A stretch of DNA of 64,000 bases from Pseudoxanthomonas suwonensis (lineage in GTDB: Bacteria > Pseudomonadota > Gammaproteobacteria > Xanthomonadales > Xanthomonadaceae). A program made the translations under genes and the position numbers. Of the stretch, positions 1 to 10,118 are shown one piece after another (position 1 is the first letter of the stretch; each line of letters begins with the position of its first letter). The stretch lies in contig NZ_CP011144.1 in the NCBI RefSeq assembly GCF_000972865.1, forward strand, positions 3,283,118-3,347,117, given 5' to 3'. The notes beneath the pieces were generated by a model that was given only the letters and a program-made list of their open reading frames with translations, had not been told where the DNA came from and made no database searches.

Positions 1-42
1 GCACATCCATGTGCCTCACCCTTCGGGCGGCTTACGCCGCGC

Positions 43-64
43 AAATCGGCAGTCCTGCCGATTT
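43..64. repeat. Palindromic hairpin downstream of sufB
   Basis: The sequence shows a 10-bp perfect inverted repeat (43-52 with 55-64) and a smaller hairpin at 1-14 (GCACA and TGTGC around TCCA). They lie just past the stop of sufB. No T-run follows on the sufB strand, so this does not look like a simple terminator. The small hairpin resembles those inside the structured repeats at 5.8, 26.5 and 38.7 kb. Confidence 0.5.
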
Positions 65-96
65 GTCTCCCGGAGGGAGAAGGGAAAAAAAGCAGG

Positions 97-1572
<1,476 letters not shown>

Positions 1573-1588
1573 CGGGCTGCCTACGGGT

Positions 1589-2053
1589 TCAGCTGGAGAC
1601 GCGCACGGCGATCTCGCGCCGGCGCGACGTGGTGTCGGGGGAGGGAGGGACGGGCGGGCGCAGCATCTGCGCCAGGGTCACCCCGCGCAGGGCGTCGGCG
1701 ACCACGTCGTTGATCAGGCGCCAGTTGGCGCGTACGCCGCACTGGTCGGCGATGCCGCAATGGCCGTCGTGCTGGCTGCACTCGGTCATCGCCAGCGGGC
1801 CTTCCATCGCCTCGACGATCTCGATCAGGCTGATGTCGGCCGCGTCGCGGCTGAGGCGGTAGCCGCCGTGCACGCCGCGCAGGCCCTCGACCAGGCCGGC
1901 CTGGGCCAGCGGCTTGAGCAGCTTGCTGACGGTGGGCTGTTCCAGCCCGGACTGCTCGGCCAGTTCGGCCGCGCTCAGCACCTGGCCCTGGCGCGTGGCG
2001 AGCACGGTCAGGACCACAGTGGCGTAATCGGTCAGCTTGGTGACGCGGAGCAT
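1589..2053 (-). CDS. sufR: SufR/IscR-type Rrf2 family Fe-S regulator
   Basis: This 154-residue protein starts [15 protein letters not shown] and has an N-terminal winged helix (residues about 8-65). Three cysteines, C92, C99 and C105, match the Fe-S ligand region of IscR (C-x6-C-x5-C here). Members sense Fe-S status and control suf or isc genes. It is the first gene of an operon with sufB. I chose the start at 2053 over the longer frame to 2113 because the extra 20 residues are not family-like and the probable promoter lies inside that extension. Whether it is named SufR or IscR is a naming choice. Confidence 0.93.
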   Translation of the reverse strand: MLRVTKLTDYATVVLTVLATRQGQVLSAAELAEQSGLEQPTVSKLLKPLAQAGLVEGLRGVHGGYRLSRDAADISLIEIVEAMEGPLAMTECSQHDGHCGIADQCGVRANWRLINDVVADALRGVTLAQMLRPPVPPSPDTTSRRREIAVRVSS

Positions 2054-2075
2054 GGCGGGGCGGGAGTCTCTAAAA

Positions 2076-2113
2076 CGTACCGAAATTGTACGCTTTTGCT
2101 CCCGCCCGGCCAA
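2076..2113 (-). promoter_or_regulatory. Promoter and probable autoregulatory operator of sufR-sufB
   Basis: On the minus strand a -35 like TTGGCC (2108-2113) and a -10 like TACAAT (2085-2090) are separated by exactly 17 bp. A perfect inverted repeat CGTAC-N7-GTACG (2076-2092) overlaps the -10 box. Rrf2 regulators of Fe-S operons commonly repress their own promoter, so this palindrome is the natural candidate for the SufR site. Binding is inferred. Confidence 0.65.
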
Positions 2114-2131
2114 GCCGGCTGGATCCGGCCT

Positions 2132-2680
2132 TCAGTGGGCGTTGGCGGCGGCCGCGGTTTCCGGCGGCGCCGGGGGCAGGACCAGGCCGAAATAGGGTGG
2201 CGGCGGCGTCCGCCCGGGCGGCAGGGCCTCGGGCGCGCGCTCGCCGGCCGGGCCCAGGCCGTGGATGAAGCGGTACAGCGCGCGGCGGTCCTCCTCGCTC
2301 ATCGCCCGCACGTTGAAGTCCGGCATGATCGGCCGGGTGTGCAGGTTGGCGCTGTATTCCAGCCACTGCGCCTCGTCCAGGTCCTGCATGCGCAGGCGCA
2401 GGTTGGTCGCGTAGGTCGTGCCCCAGGGGCCGTGGTAGCCCAGCGCCGAACCGGTCAACCACTGCGCCTGCGGCACCTCGCCCTGGCGCTGGGTGTAGCC
2501 GTCGGTATGGCAGTCGTTGCAGCCGGCGATCCGCACCAGGTATTCGCCGCGCGCGACCAGGTCGGCGGCCGAGACGGTGGGCACCTGCGCCGCGGCCGGG
2601 GCCGAAGGCGGCCGGCAGGCGGCCAGGAGCAGCAGCGGGAACAGCAGGGCGACGGTCTTGCAGGTGCGGCGGACGTGCAT
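2132..2680 (-). CDS. Monohaem cytochrome c lipoprotein
   Basis: The start at 2680 gives 182 residues beginning MHVRRTCKTVALLF. A lipoprotein signal ends LLAAC (Cys22). A single haem motif C54-x2-C57-H58 (CNDCH) follows. The downstream part has Met residues able to act as the sixth ligand. It is therefore probably a periplasmic, membrane-anchored electron carrier or the cytochrome subunit of an oxidoreductase, but no partner enzyme sits beside it. It is transcribed in the same direction as sufR and ends 18 bp upstream of the sufR -35, so it may be a separate unit. Confidence 0.85.
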   Translation of the reverse strand: MHVRRTCKTVALLFPLLLLAACRPPSAPAAAQVPTVSAADLVARGEYLVRIAGCNDCHTDGYTQRQGEVPQAQWLTGSALGYHGPWGTTYATNLRLRMQDLDEAQWLEYSANLHTRPIMPDFNVRAMSEEDRRALYRFIHGLGPAGERAPEALPPGRTPPPPYFGLVLPPAPPETAAAANAH

Positions 2681-2889
2681 GGAAGGAACTCTGGATAGGG
2701 ATGACAGCAGGGAATACGCCGGCCGCAGCGCGTCCCGGTCAGCATCCGGGCACGCCGTGACGACGGTCCGGGTGACTTTTGCCACGGGTGCGTGTGCCCG
2801 TCGGCTGGATGGTTTCAGGTGAGGGGACCGCCCGGGCTTGGGTCGCGGAGCCGCATCGGCGAGAATCGGCCTTCCCTCACGTTCCCGGA

Positions 2890-3363
2890 ATGCGCATGCC
2901 CCGCAAGATCGTCGCCCGCAAGTCGCCCATCCACGGCAATGGCGTGTTCGCCGTGGCGCCGATCCGCAAGGGCGAGCGCGTCATCGAGTACAGGGGGCGG
3001 CGGCGCACGCACGAGCAGGTCGACAAGGACGTGTCCGGCGACGTCGACAGCGGCCATACCTTCCTGTTCACCCTCAACGACGAGTACGTGGTCGACGCCA
3101 ACTACGAGGGCAACGCCGCGCGCTGGATCAACCACAGCTGCGACCCCAACTGCGAGGCGGTGATCGTCGAGGACGACGGCGACGACCGGCGCAAGGACCG
3201 GGTGTTCATCGAGGCGGTGCGCGCGATCGCCCCGGGCGAGGAACTGTCCTACAACTACGGCATCACCCTGCTCGAGCGGCACACGCCGCGGCTGAAGAAG
3301 ATCTGGGCCTGCCTGTGCGGCTCGCCCAAGTGCACCGGGACGATGCTGCAGCCCAAGCGCTGA
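2890..3363 (+). CDS. SET domain protein (putative lysine methyltransferase)
   Basis: The 157-residue protein is almost entirely a SET domain. KSPIHGNGVFA near the N-terminus, RWINHSCDPNCEA in the middle and GEELSYNYG near the C-terminus are the three hallmark SET motifs. A C-terminal CLCGSPKCTGTM resembles the post-SET cysteine cluster (Cys-x-Cys...Cys). SET proteins transfer methyl groups from S-adenosylmethionine to lysines. The bacterial target is unknown. The start is at 2890, or 2896, which is 2 codons further in; the longer frame back to 2779 lacks family sequence. Confidence 0.9.
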   Translation: MRMPRKIVARKSPIHGNGVFAVAPIRKGERVIEYRGRRRTHEQVDKDVSGDVDSGHTFLFTLNDEYVVDANYEGNAARWINHSCDPNCEAVIVEDDGDDRRKDRVFIEAVRAIAPGEELSYNYGITLLERHTPRLKKIWACLCGSPKCTGTMLQPKR

Positions 3364-3376
3364 GCGGGACCCGGGG

Positions 3377-3964
3377 TCAGGGCGCCAGGGCCGGGGCGAG
3401 GAAGCCGATGTCCTGGTTGAAGGTGACGACCAGCCGGCCGTTCTCCACGCCGGCCGATTGCACCTGCAGGTCGCCCAGCAGCGCGGCCAGTTCCGGCTCG
3501 ATCCGGTACACCGGCTGGCTGCGCGCGTAGTCGGCCAGCCAGCTGTTGAGCACCTCGCGGCTGGCGGCGCTCAGGCCGGCGCCGCCGCCGGCCTGGCGGA
3601 AGTCGTCGATCCGCGGCTGGTCGAGGAAGAACGCGCCCTGCGCGGTGTCGTAGCGCAGCGCGCTGGTCAGCGCCAGGGTACCCAGCGGCACCGGCCCGCC
3701 GCCGGCGGTGGAGACGGCCAGGTCCACCGCCAGGTGCATGCGGTCGCCTGGCGGGATCGCCAGCAGCGGGTTGCTGGCGGTGACTTCGACCAGGCCGCCG
3801 AGGGCGTCCTGCCGGTGCGGGAAGCGTCCTTCCAGGAAGCGCTGCGCGTCGGCTTCGCCGATCGCGATGCGGCGGCCGCTCACCTCCGGCGCGGCGATGG
3901 CGGCGGCTGAAGCGATGGCGGCCAGCAGCGCGAGGGTCGACAGCAGGAGGCGGCGTGCATGCAT
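3377..3964 (-). CDS. DUF1439-like secreted protein
   Basis: The 195-residue product begins with a clear signal peptide (MHARRLLLSTLALLAAIASAAAIAA). The mature part carries alternating beta-strand patterns such as NPLLAIPPGDRMHLAVDLAV and a C-terminal NGRLVVTFNQDIGFL. This resembles DUF1439 (YceB-type) envelope proteins, whose role is unknown. No lipobox Cys is visible, unlike E. coli YceB. The gene ends 14 bp past the convergent SET gene. The family call is from pattern recognition and is moderately sure. Confidence 0.75.
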   Translation of the reverse strand: MHARRLLLSTLALLAAIASAAAIAAPEVSGRRIAIGEADAQRFLEGRFPHRQDALGGLVEVTASNPLLAIPPGDRMHLAVDLAVSTAGGGPVPLGTLALTSALRYDTAQGAFFLDQPRIDDFRQAGGGAGLSAASREVLNSWLADYARSQPVYRIEPELAALLGDLQVQSAGVENGRLVVTFNQDIGFLAPALAP

Positions 3965-4023
3965 GGCGATGGCTCCGAAGGGCGGCGGCGTGGAGGCGCG
4001 TCGCCTGGGATGGCGGGCCGGCC

Positions 4024-4557
4024 TCAGCCGAGCACCGGTTGCAGCGAGGCGGAGGTGATTTCCCAGCCCTGGCCGTCGACGCGTGCGCGCAGCCGGTACC
4101 AGCCCTGCATCCGCACCGGACCGGCTGCGGTGTCCAGGCGCAGGTGCACCGGGATCTCGAACGCGCGTGGTGGCGACTCGCGGTCCAGCGCCTGCGGCGG
4201 GTCGTTCTGGATGCGCATGCCGCGCAGGCCGGTGATGCCGCGCAGCACCGCATCGTCCGGCGGATTGCCCGGGCCGCCGCCGGCCCAGTAGGCATCGGCC
4301 CGGCCATGGTCGGCGCCGGGCAGGGCGCCGAGGTAGGCATGCAGGGTGGAGGCGGCCTGTTCCGCTGCCCGCGACGAGGCGCGGGCGGCCGCCGGTGGGG
4401 CTATGCCGTCAGCGCCGGCGGTGGTGCCGGCCGCGAGCGTCGCCTCGACCGGTATTTCCACGGTCGGGTCGTCGGCGTGCCGCTGGCAGGAGCAGTGCGC
4501 GAGCGGGAGGACGAGCAGCATCGGCAGCAGGTGGCGCAGGGGTGGCCGTTGGCGCAT
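4024..4557 (-). CDS. Putative lipoprotein, unknown function
   Basis: Starting at 4557 gives 177 residues. The N-terminus MRQRPPLRHLLPMLLVLPLAHCSCQ is a lipoprotein signal with a Cys at the expected place. The C-terminal half (PVHLRLDTAAGPVRMQGWYR and following) looks like a small beta-rich domain. I do not recognise a named family. It lies 59 bp upstream of, and co-oriented with, the DUF1439-like gene, so both may serve the envelope. Confidence 0.7.
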   Translation of the reverse strand: MRQRPPLRHLLPMLLVLPLAHCSCQRHADDPTVEIPVEATLAAGTTAGADGIAPPAAARASSRAAEQAASTLHAYLGALPGADHGRADAYWAGGGPGNPPDDAVLRGITGLRGMRIQNDPPQALDRESPPRAFEIPVHLRLDTAAGPVRMQGWYRLRARVDGQGWEITSASLQPVLG

Positions 4558-4629
4558 GGCGTTCTGCCGGTGTGGGACTGGCGGCAGGATAGCGCGCCGG
4601 CGGGAATGCGTCGGAGGGAGGCGCCGCAC

Positions 4630-4932
4630 TCAGCCGGGCGGCGTGCCGATCCTGCCCAGCAGCGTGGCCAGCGGGGCGCGCAGTTCGGCCAGCGGATCCT
4701 CGGCCAGGTCGCGCGGACCGCGCGCGAGTCCATCGAGCAGGCGCAGGCCGACCACCAGCGCGGTGCGCTCGTCGCCGCTGAAGCCCGGCAGGCGCTGGCT
4801 GCCTTCGAGCAGGCGCATCCAGTCCTCGCCACAGGCCTGGTCGAACTCGATGCTGCAGCGGCCGCGGCAGGGCAGGCCGTCGCGTTCGACCGGGGTGACC
4901 GTGACCCGGTATCGGTGGGGAGAGGAAGCCAT
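4630..4932 (-). CDS. Small conserved cytoplasmic protein, possibly DUF3861-like
   Basis: This is a 100-residue product beginning MASSPHRYRVTVTPVERDG. The start Y-x-V-x-V-T-P-V-E-x-D-G-L-P and the later EDWMRLLEG are reminiscent of small DUF3861-type proteins, but that assignment is from memory of the pattern only. No signal peptide or membrane segment is visible. The longer frame reaching 5742 is an artefact of high GC and overlaps the M23 gene. Function is unknown. Confidence 0.65.
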   Translation of the reverse strand: MASSPHRYRVTVTPVERDGLPCRGRCSIEFDQACGEDWMRLLEGSQRLPGFSGDERTALVVGLRLLDGLARGPRDLAEDPLAELRAPLATLLGRIGTPPG

Positions 4933-5035
4933 GGCGGAAACCCGGTTGCGTGTGACACCGACAAGGTAGGTCCGGCGCGCAGCCGGGAGGAGGGGCCTGG
5001 CCACGACGGACCGTTCCACCGCGGCGGGAGCCGGT

Positions 5036-5611
5036 TCAGCGCGCGGTGCGCATCCGCGGCAGCGGGTCCACTGCGCCGTCGCGGCCATAGATGCCGTAGT
5101 GCAGGTGCGGTGGCGTGGTCCGCGCGTTGCCGGTGTTGCCGACGGTGCCCAGCACCGTCCCGGGCTGGACCACGTCGCCTTCGGCCAGCGCCGGGGCCCA
5201 GTTGTCCAGGTGCGCGTAGTAGTGGTGTTCGCCCGCCGGCCCGTACACCCAGACCTGGCGTCCGCCCAGCCCGCGCTCGCGGATCGCCACGACCACGCCG
5301 CGGGTGGTGCTGACCACCGGCGTGCCGCGGGCGGCGAAGATGTCCACGCCGGCATGCTCGCGGTCGGCGCCGCGCGGTGCGCCGAAGGTGTCGGCGATGC
5401 GGCCGGCCGCCACGCCCTGCACCGGCACCGGCAGCGACGCCGGCGGCGGCAGTCGCGACAGTTCCCACAGCGTGCGCGGGCGCTCCAGGAACGGCTGGTG
5501 CCAGGCCCACAGCGCGGCGAGCGCGAGCAGTCCCAGCGCCGCCAGCCACAGCAGCAGGCGCGCCAGGCGGGTGGCGGTGGAGCGGCGCGCGGGCGGTGGC
5601 GGTGCGTGCAT
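5036..5611 (-). CDS. M23 family metallopeptidase
   Basis: This 191-residue, membrane-anchored protein has an N-terminal transmembrane segment (residues about 15-38, rich in Leu and Ala) and a C-terminal LytM/M23 domain. The zinc and catalytic motifs EHAGVDIFA (H-x3-D) and PPHLHYGIYG (H-x-H) are present. M23 enzymes cleave peptidoglycan cross-bridges, or act as activators when degenerate; the ligands here look intact. It is co-oriented with the upstream small genes but separated from them by about 100 bp. Confidence 0.9.
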   Translation of the reverse strand: MHAPPPPARRSTATRLARLLLWLAALGLLALAALWAWHQPFLERPRTLWELSRLPPPASLPVPVQGVAAGRIADTFGAPRGADREHAGVDIFAARGTPVVSTTRGVVVAIRERGLGGRQVWVYGPAGEHHYYAHLDNWAPALAEGDVVQPGTVLGTVGNTGNARTTPPHLHYGIYGRDGAVDPLPRMRTAR

Positions 5612-5777
5612 GTGGCCAGCATCGGCAGGTCGCGGGCAGCGTCGCGTGAGGGCGCGTCCGCGGCGAAGCGGAAACTAAAGGGTTCTTGGCTCGTTCGAGG
5701 GGATGGGCGGGGGTCAAAGGCAGAGGCCAAAGGCAACCGCAAGAGCGCCCGCGGTGGTCGGCTTCGGGCTGAGCCGC

Positions 5778-5876
5778 GGCAGTGCGGGTGTGTTGCGGTC
5801 GTCTCGACGGCACATCCGTGTGCCGACTCGCCGACGCGGCCATCCCTGGCCGCTGCCGCAACACACCCGCACCGCC
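5778..5876. repeat. Structured repeat, copy A (outer stem with two inner hairpins)
   Basis: Arms 5778-5798 and 5856-5876 form a 21-bp stem with one mismatch. Between them lie hairpins CGGCACA/TGTGCCG and GCGGCCA/TGGCCGC with TCC-type loops. Homologous copies are at 26444-26542 and 38650-38744. Flanking sequence (GGTCGGCTTCGG on the left, ACGTCTTCGGG on the right) is also shared. It lies in the 930-bp gap between the M23 and HU genes. Confidence 0.85.
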
Positions 5877-5952
5877 ACGTCTTCGGGAACGTCAGGGTCG
5901 TGGCTCCGTTCCGGCGTCCAGAAGCAACAGCCGTCGTTGCGCCGCCGCGATG

Positions 5953-6175
5953 TTCTGTAGGAGCCGGGCTTGACCGCGACCCGGCGCCGTCGGCACGGGC
6001 GACGCCCTCGTGATCCCGACGCCCGTGTCGCCGACTGAAGTCAGCTCCTACAGAAGAGCGGCGGCGCAGCTGTTGTAGGAGCCGGGTTCAGCCGGCGACG
6101 CGACGACCTCGGCACAGGCGACGCCCTGGGATTCCCGACGCCCGTGTCGCCAGCAAGCTGGGCTCCTACAGGAAG
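5953..6175. repeat. REP cluster (GTAG-headed inverted pairs)
   Basis: Two back-to-back units begin TGTAGGAGCCGGG and close with the inverse CTCCTACA (about 5955-6054 and about 6076-6173). They contain the shared core GACGCCCGTGTCGCC. The GTAG head plus a short hairpin is the layout of REP elements moved by RAYT transposases. The rest of the gap, 6176-6480, contains small hairpins (TGGCACA/TGTGCCA, GGGCA/TGCCC) and a stretch resembling 26870-26965, but no gene. Confidence 0.85.
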
Positions 6176-6482
6176 CCTGGAACCGTCAGATCGCGGTGTC
6201 TTTTCGCCAGGCAATAGAAGCCACGACCGCCACGCCGCCCGAGGACGTCGTCCTGCCGGGGTATGGCGCAAGTGGCACAGGGATGTGCCACGGCCCCGAG
6301 TTGAGGGCAGGATGCCCGACCGAGGGGTAAGCCATCCCCCGGCAGGACGGCGGCCCCGGCCGAAGCCAGCGCTTTTGCTCCGAGGCCTTGACCGCCGCCG
6401 CACCGAAGCCGACGCCTTGCTTCGCAACGACGCCTGCCGCAGACCCGCGACCAGCCGCCTTCCCCGGAGTTTGGAGAGGGCC

Positions 6483-6515
6483 AAAACAAAACGGGGCGGC
6501 ATCGCTGCCGCCCCG
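6483..6515 (-). terminator. Intrinsic terminator of the HU gene
   Basis: A 10-bp GC-rich stem (6492-6501 with 6506-6515, loop of 4) is followed on the minus strand by TTTTGTTTT (6483-6491). It lies 26 bp past the stop of the HU gene. Confidence 0.9.
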
Positions 6516-6541
6516 CGGGAAACTTCAACAGGCCGCGCGGA

Positions 6542-6946
6542 TCAGGCCGCGGCGTCCTTGAGCTTCTTCAGCGGACGCACCTTCACCTTGACCGAAGCCG
6601 GCTTGGCGGCGAACCACTGCTCTTCCTTGGTGAACGGGTTGATGCCCTTGCGCTTCGGCTTGGCCGGAACCTTGACCGAGGTGACCTTGAACAGGCCCGG
6701 CAGGGTGAAGCTGCCCGCGCCCTTCTTGCTGATCGCGCCGGAAACGGCGTCCTCGACCGCGGCCAGCACGGCCTTGACGTCCTTGGCGGCGACGCCACTG
6801 GCTTCGGCCAGATGCTTGACCAGGGCGGACTTGCCCAGCACTTCCTTCAGCGGCTTGGCGGCAGCCGGAGCCGCCTTCTTCGGAGCGGCCTTCGCCGCTT
6901 TCGGCGCGGCCTTCTTGGCGGCCGGCTTCTTGGTGGTCTTCGCCAT
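6542..6946 (-). CDS. HU-family DNA-binding protein with lysine/alanine-rich N-terminal tail
   Basis: The 134-residue product has a basic tail (residues 1-37, repeated PAAKKA/APKKAA units) joined to a complete HU fold of about 95 residues. The fold includes GSFTLPGLFKV and the DNA-binding arm region KRKGINPFTKEEQ. HU proteins bend and compact DNA. The tail resembles eukaryotic H1 and suggests extra non-specific DNA contacts. The start at MAKTTKKP (6946) is preferred to the longer frame to 7015. A strong terminator follows. Ordinary HU is about 90 residues, so the extension is a real feature. Confidence 0.93.
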   Translation of the reverse strand: MAKTTKKPAAKKAAPKAAKAAPKKAAPAAAKPLKEVLGKSALVKHLAEASGVAAKDVKAVLAAVEDAVSGAISKKGAGSFTLPGLFKVTSVKVPAKPKRKGINPFTKEEQWFAAKPASVKVKVRPLKKLKDAAA

Positions 6947-7108
6947 AACTTTCCTGTTCCGTTCGATATGGGTGGTTGGGTCACCGACGGTGTCGGCAAG
7001 GCGAATGTAGGCCATGCGCGGCCCGCCGCCAAGAGGAAAACCGGGAAAAATCGCGGGAAACGGCGCCGGCGGTCGCGGCCGGACGGCTCCGGACCGCTTC
7101 CGGGCGGC

Positions 7109-7918
7109 TCAGCGGCCGGCGCCGACGCCCTCCGCGCGCCGTGCGCGCTTGCGCTCGGCGACCTTTTCCCCGGCCTCCCGCTCGCGCGCCGCGCGCACCA
7201 TTTCCGTCAGCCAGCCGACCAGGACGTCGGTGTAGGCCTTCTGTTCGGGCTTGCCGGAGAAGGCATGGTCGGCGCCGGCGATGCGGCGCCGGGTCAGCGA
7301 GCCGGCGCGGGAAAAGGCCGTGGCGTAGTTGTCGATCACCGGGTGCGGCACGGTCTCGTCGTACTCGGCCTCGACCAGCAGCACGTCGCCGGCGAACGCC
7401 CGGCACGCGCGCAGCGCGCGGTTCTCCTGCCACGGCAGCGGGCGGCGGCGGAACGCGTACAGGTCCGGGTCCTCGTGCAGGCGCCGCTTCGGCAGTTCCC
7501 AGCCCTGGTCCTTGTAGATGGCCGGCGAACGCAGCGCCAGCCAGCGCACCGGGCGCTGCTCGGTCAGCAGGCTCGCCAGGTAGCCGCCGTAGCTGATCCC
7601 GACCACGGCGATCGCGCCGGGATCGACGTTGGGCCGGCTGGCGAACCAGTCGTAGGCGGCCAGCAGGTCCTCCAGGTTCTGCGGCCGGCTCACCGTCTCC
7701 CACTGCGCGGCGGTGCGCTCGTGCCCGCGCAGGTCGAAGGTCAGGCACACGCAGCCGATGCCCGCCGCCTGGCGCGCGCGGCCCAGGTCGTGTTCCTGGC
7801 TGCCGCCCCAGCCGTGCACGAACAGCACGCCCGGCAGGACCGGCGCCGGCGACAGCACGGTGCCGCAGACCTGGGCGTCGTCCACGGCGATTTCAACGGG
7901 ATCGAGCCGGATGTCCAC
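7109..7918 (-). CDS. Alpha/beta hydrolase (peptidase S9/DLH-like)
   Basis: The 269-residue enzyme has the oxyanion motif FVHGWGGS (residues about 33-40), a nucleophile elbow GISYGG with Ser109, and a probable catalytic His in GADHAFSG near the C-terminus. These define an alpha/beta-hydrolase of the dienelactone hydrolase/S9 esterase type. There is no signal peptide, so it acts in the cytoplasm. Substrate is unknown. It lies 9 bp downstream of the DUF3182 gene on the same strand, so the two are probably co-transcribed. Confidence 0.88.
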   Translation of the reverse strand: MDIRLDPVEIAVDDAQVCGTVLSPAPVLPGVLFVHGWGGSQEHDLGRARQAAGIGCVCLTFDLRGHERTAAQWETVSRPQNLEDLLAAYDWFASRPNVDPGAIAVVGISYGGYLASLLTEQRPVRWLALRSPAIYKDQGWELPKRRLHEDPDLYAFRRRPLPWQENRALRACRAFAGDVLLVEAEYDETVPHPVIDNYATAFSRAGSLTRRRIAGADHAFSGKPEQKAYTDVLVGWLTEMVRAAREREAGEKVAERKRARRAEGVGAGR

Positions 7919-7927
7919 GGGCGAAGC

Positions 7928-9055
7928 TTACGCCGGGGAGGTCACGACGGCGTATTTGAGGACCGGTCCATGCGGTGCCGACGGATCGTGGTAGTGCACC
8001 TGCGCATGCGCCGGCGGCGGATGCGCCGGATCGTGCGACTCGTGGCAGGAGACTTCCAGCGTCCGTGGTGGATCCGGGGCCAGGAACATGGCCAGCGCCG
8101 CGATCTCCGCGGGCGATGCGCCGCCCGGGCGCCAGGATTGCTCCAGCACGCCGCAGCGCCAGCGCCCCGCGGCGTCGTAGCCGGCGACCACGTCATAGTT
8201 GCGGCGCGAAGCGAAGAAGCCGGGATGGGTCGCCTCCACCGCCGCTTCGTAGCGTTGCGCATGGCGCAGCGCGGTGCGCTCGACCGGGTCGCGGGCCAGT
8301 GCGTCCAGCGCCTCCAGCCCGCCGCGGACCACGCGCAGGCAGGAGCCGGCGTAGACCTCGGCGCCGTCCCGGCTGGTGGTCTGGTGCTGGGTGCCGAGAT
8401 AGGACAGGTGCAGGCCGGCCACCCGGATCCCGCCGACGCTGCAGGTGGTGGCGCGTTCCAGGTGCTGCTCCAGGACCACGCCATGGCGGCGCACCGCCTC
8501 CGGATCCAGGGCGGCCACCGCCGCGTGCAACGCTGCCGCGTCGGCGACCAGTTGCTGGCCGTGGCCGCCGCGCGCCTGCGCCTGCTTGAGCCGGATCGGC
8601 CCGCCGAGCGCCAGCAGCTGCAGGCCGGCCGCTTCGATCTCCTCGCGGTCGAACACGCTGAACCCGGGCAGCACCGCGCCGGCCAGGCGCTGGGCGAGCG
8701 CCGGATCCCAGCCTTCCGGCGCGTAGGAGTCCGCCGCCGGCAGCGGATGGGTGATGACCTTGTCGGCGACGAAGGCGTGCGGGACTACGCCGCCGAACAG
8801 GTCGTGCTCGCCCTCGATGCCGAGCCGGGCCGCCTGCGCGGTGGTCAGGGTCGCGTCGGGAACGAAGTACGGGCTTGCCGCGCCGAGCAGACGCTGCGGG
8901 TCGTATTCGCCGCCGAATTCCCAGCCGGTCAGTGCGGCCAGGCGCTGCGCGATCCATACCTGGGTGGCGCGTTCGTGCGGGTCCCGCGGCGCGCCGCCGG
9001 CGCACAGGGTCAGGACGGTGCGCGGCGTCGCGCTGGGCGGGGGCAACGGCGGCAT
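7928..9055 (-). CDS. DUF3182 family protein (ATP-grasp-like)
   Basis: The start at 9055 gives 375 residues. The central part (IEAAGLQLLALGGPIRLKQ, then GVVLEQHLERATTCSVGGI) has the look of an ATP-grasp ligase: a lysine after a strand, then a Val/Leu-Glu in the ATP site. This matches DUF3182 proteins known from xanthomonads, whose substrate is unknown. The gene is divergent from the SDR gene at 9211 and upstream of the hydrolase. The longer frame to 9172 is possible but adds an Arg-rich stretch without family features. Confidence 0.8.
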   Translation of the reverse strand: MPPLPPPSATPRTVLTLCAGGAPRDPHERATQVWIAQRLAALTGWEFGGEYDPQRLLGAASPYFVPDATLTTAQAARLGIEGEHDLFGGVVPHAFVADKVITHPLPAADSYAPEGWDPALAQRLAGAVLPGFSVFDREEIEAAGLQLLALGGPIRLKQAQARGGHGQQLVADAAALHAAVAALDPEAVRRHGVVLEQHLERATTCSVGGIRVAGLHLSYLGTQHQTTSRDGAEVYAGSCLRVVRGGLEALDALARDPVERTALRHAQRYEAAVEATHPGFFASRRNYDVVAGYDAAGRWRCGVLEQSWRPGGASPAEIAALAMFLAPDPPRTLEVSCHESHDPAHPPPAHAQVHYHDPSAPHGPVLKYAVVTSPA

Positions 9056-9210
9056 GCCGGCGTCCTGGCGGTGGCGGTCGAGTGCACGCTGCCGCGGTGC
9101 GGGTGAAACGGTTGCGAAGGCGCGATGAAGGTTCCTTCGCGCGCCGCACACGGGGCGGCGACGCGTCGGCACCTAACCTTGGCCGCGGACCAACCGAGGA
9201 GCACGCGGCG

Positions 9211-10083
9211 ATGACAGCGAAAGCGAAGAAGCGGGTCAATCCGCCACAGCGCCAGCGCCGCCAGCCGGGCGTGCAGTCGGCGATGCGGCCGCAGCCGGTG
9301 GTGGTACGCGAGGGCTATCGGGGCAGCGGCCGGCTGCAGGACAAGGTCGCGCTGGTCACCGGCGGCGACAGCGGCATCGGCCAGGCGGTGGCGGTGCACT
9401 TCGCCCTGGAGGGCGCGAAGGTGGCGATCGCCTACCTGTCGCCGCGCGAGTCCGGCGACGCCGACGAGACCGTACGCCTGGTCGAGGCTGCTGGCAGCGA
9501 GTGCCTGGCGGTGCGCATCGACCTGCGTACCCCGGCACGCTGCCGGCAGCTGGTCGAGCGGACGGTTGCGCGCTTCGGCCGGCTCGACGTGCTGGTCAAC
9601 AACCATGCCCAGCAGTACCCGGTGGAGGAGGCCGAGGAGCTCACCCCCGAGCGGGTCCGGCGGACCTTCGAGAACAACCTGTTCTCGTTCTTCTACCTGG
9701 TCGACGCGGCGCTGCCGCACCTGCGCCGCGGCAGCTGCATCGTCAACACCGGCTCGGTCACCGGCGCCCGCGGCCACGCCACCCTGCTGGACTACGCTTC
9801 GACCAAGGGCGGGATCCACGCGATGACCTTCTCGCTGGCGCAGTCGCTGGCCGAGCGCGGCATCCGGGTGAATGCGGTGGCGCCCGGGCCGATCTGGACG
9901 CCGCTGATCCCGGCCTCGTTCAAGCCGAAGGAGGTCGCCGAATTCGGCTCCGACACGCTGATGAAGCGGCCGGGCCAGCCGGCCGAGGTCGCGCCGGCCT
10001 ACGTGTACCTGGCCAGTGCCGATGCCAGCTTCGTCACCGGGCAGGTGCTGCACGTCAACGGCGGGAGCTTCATCGCTGCCTGA
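9211..10083 (+). CDS. SDR family oxidoreductase (stress-type)
   Basis: The 290-residue protein is a short-chain dehydrogenase with a roughly 40-residue basic N-terminal extension. The cofactor motif TGGDSGIG (residues 50-57), the NNHA motif and the catalytic Y-A-S-T-K are all present. This subgroup, resembling YghA and Bacillus general stress protein 39, reduces aldehydes or ketones with NAD(P)H; the natural substrate is unclear. The start ATG at 9211 follows GAGGAGCACGCGGCG, a weak but acceptable ribosome site. The gene is divergent from the DUF3182 gene across 155 bp. Confidence 0.92.
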   Translation: MTAKAKKRVNPPQRQRRQPGVQSAMRPQPVVVREGYRGSGRLQDKVALVTGGDSGIGQAVAVHFALEGAKVAIAYLSPRESGDADETVRLVEAAGSECLAVRIDLRTPARCRQLVERTVARFGRLDVLVNNHAQQYPVEEAEELTPERVRRTFENNLFSFFYLVDAALPHLRRGSCIVNTGSVTGARGHATLLDYASTKGGIHAMTFSLAQSLAERGIRVNAVAPGPIWTPLIPASFKPKEVAEFGSDTLMKRPGQPAEVAPAYVYLASADASFVTGQVLHVNGGSFIAA

Positions 10084-10118
10084 ATTCTAGAGAGTTCCAA
10101 ACGGTTCTGCTCTTGCTC

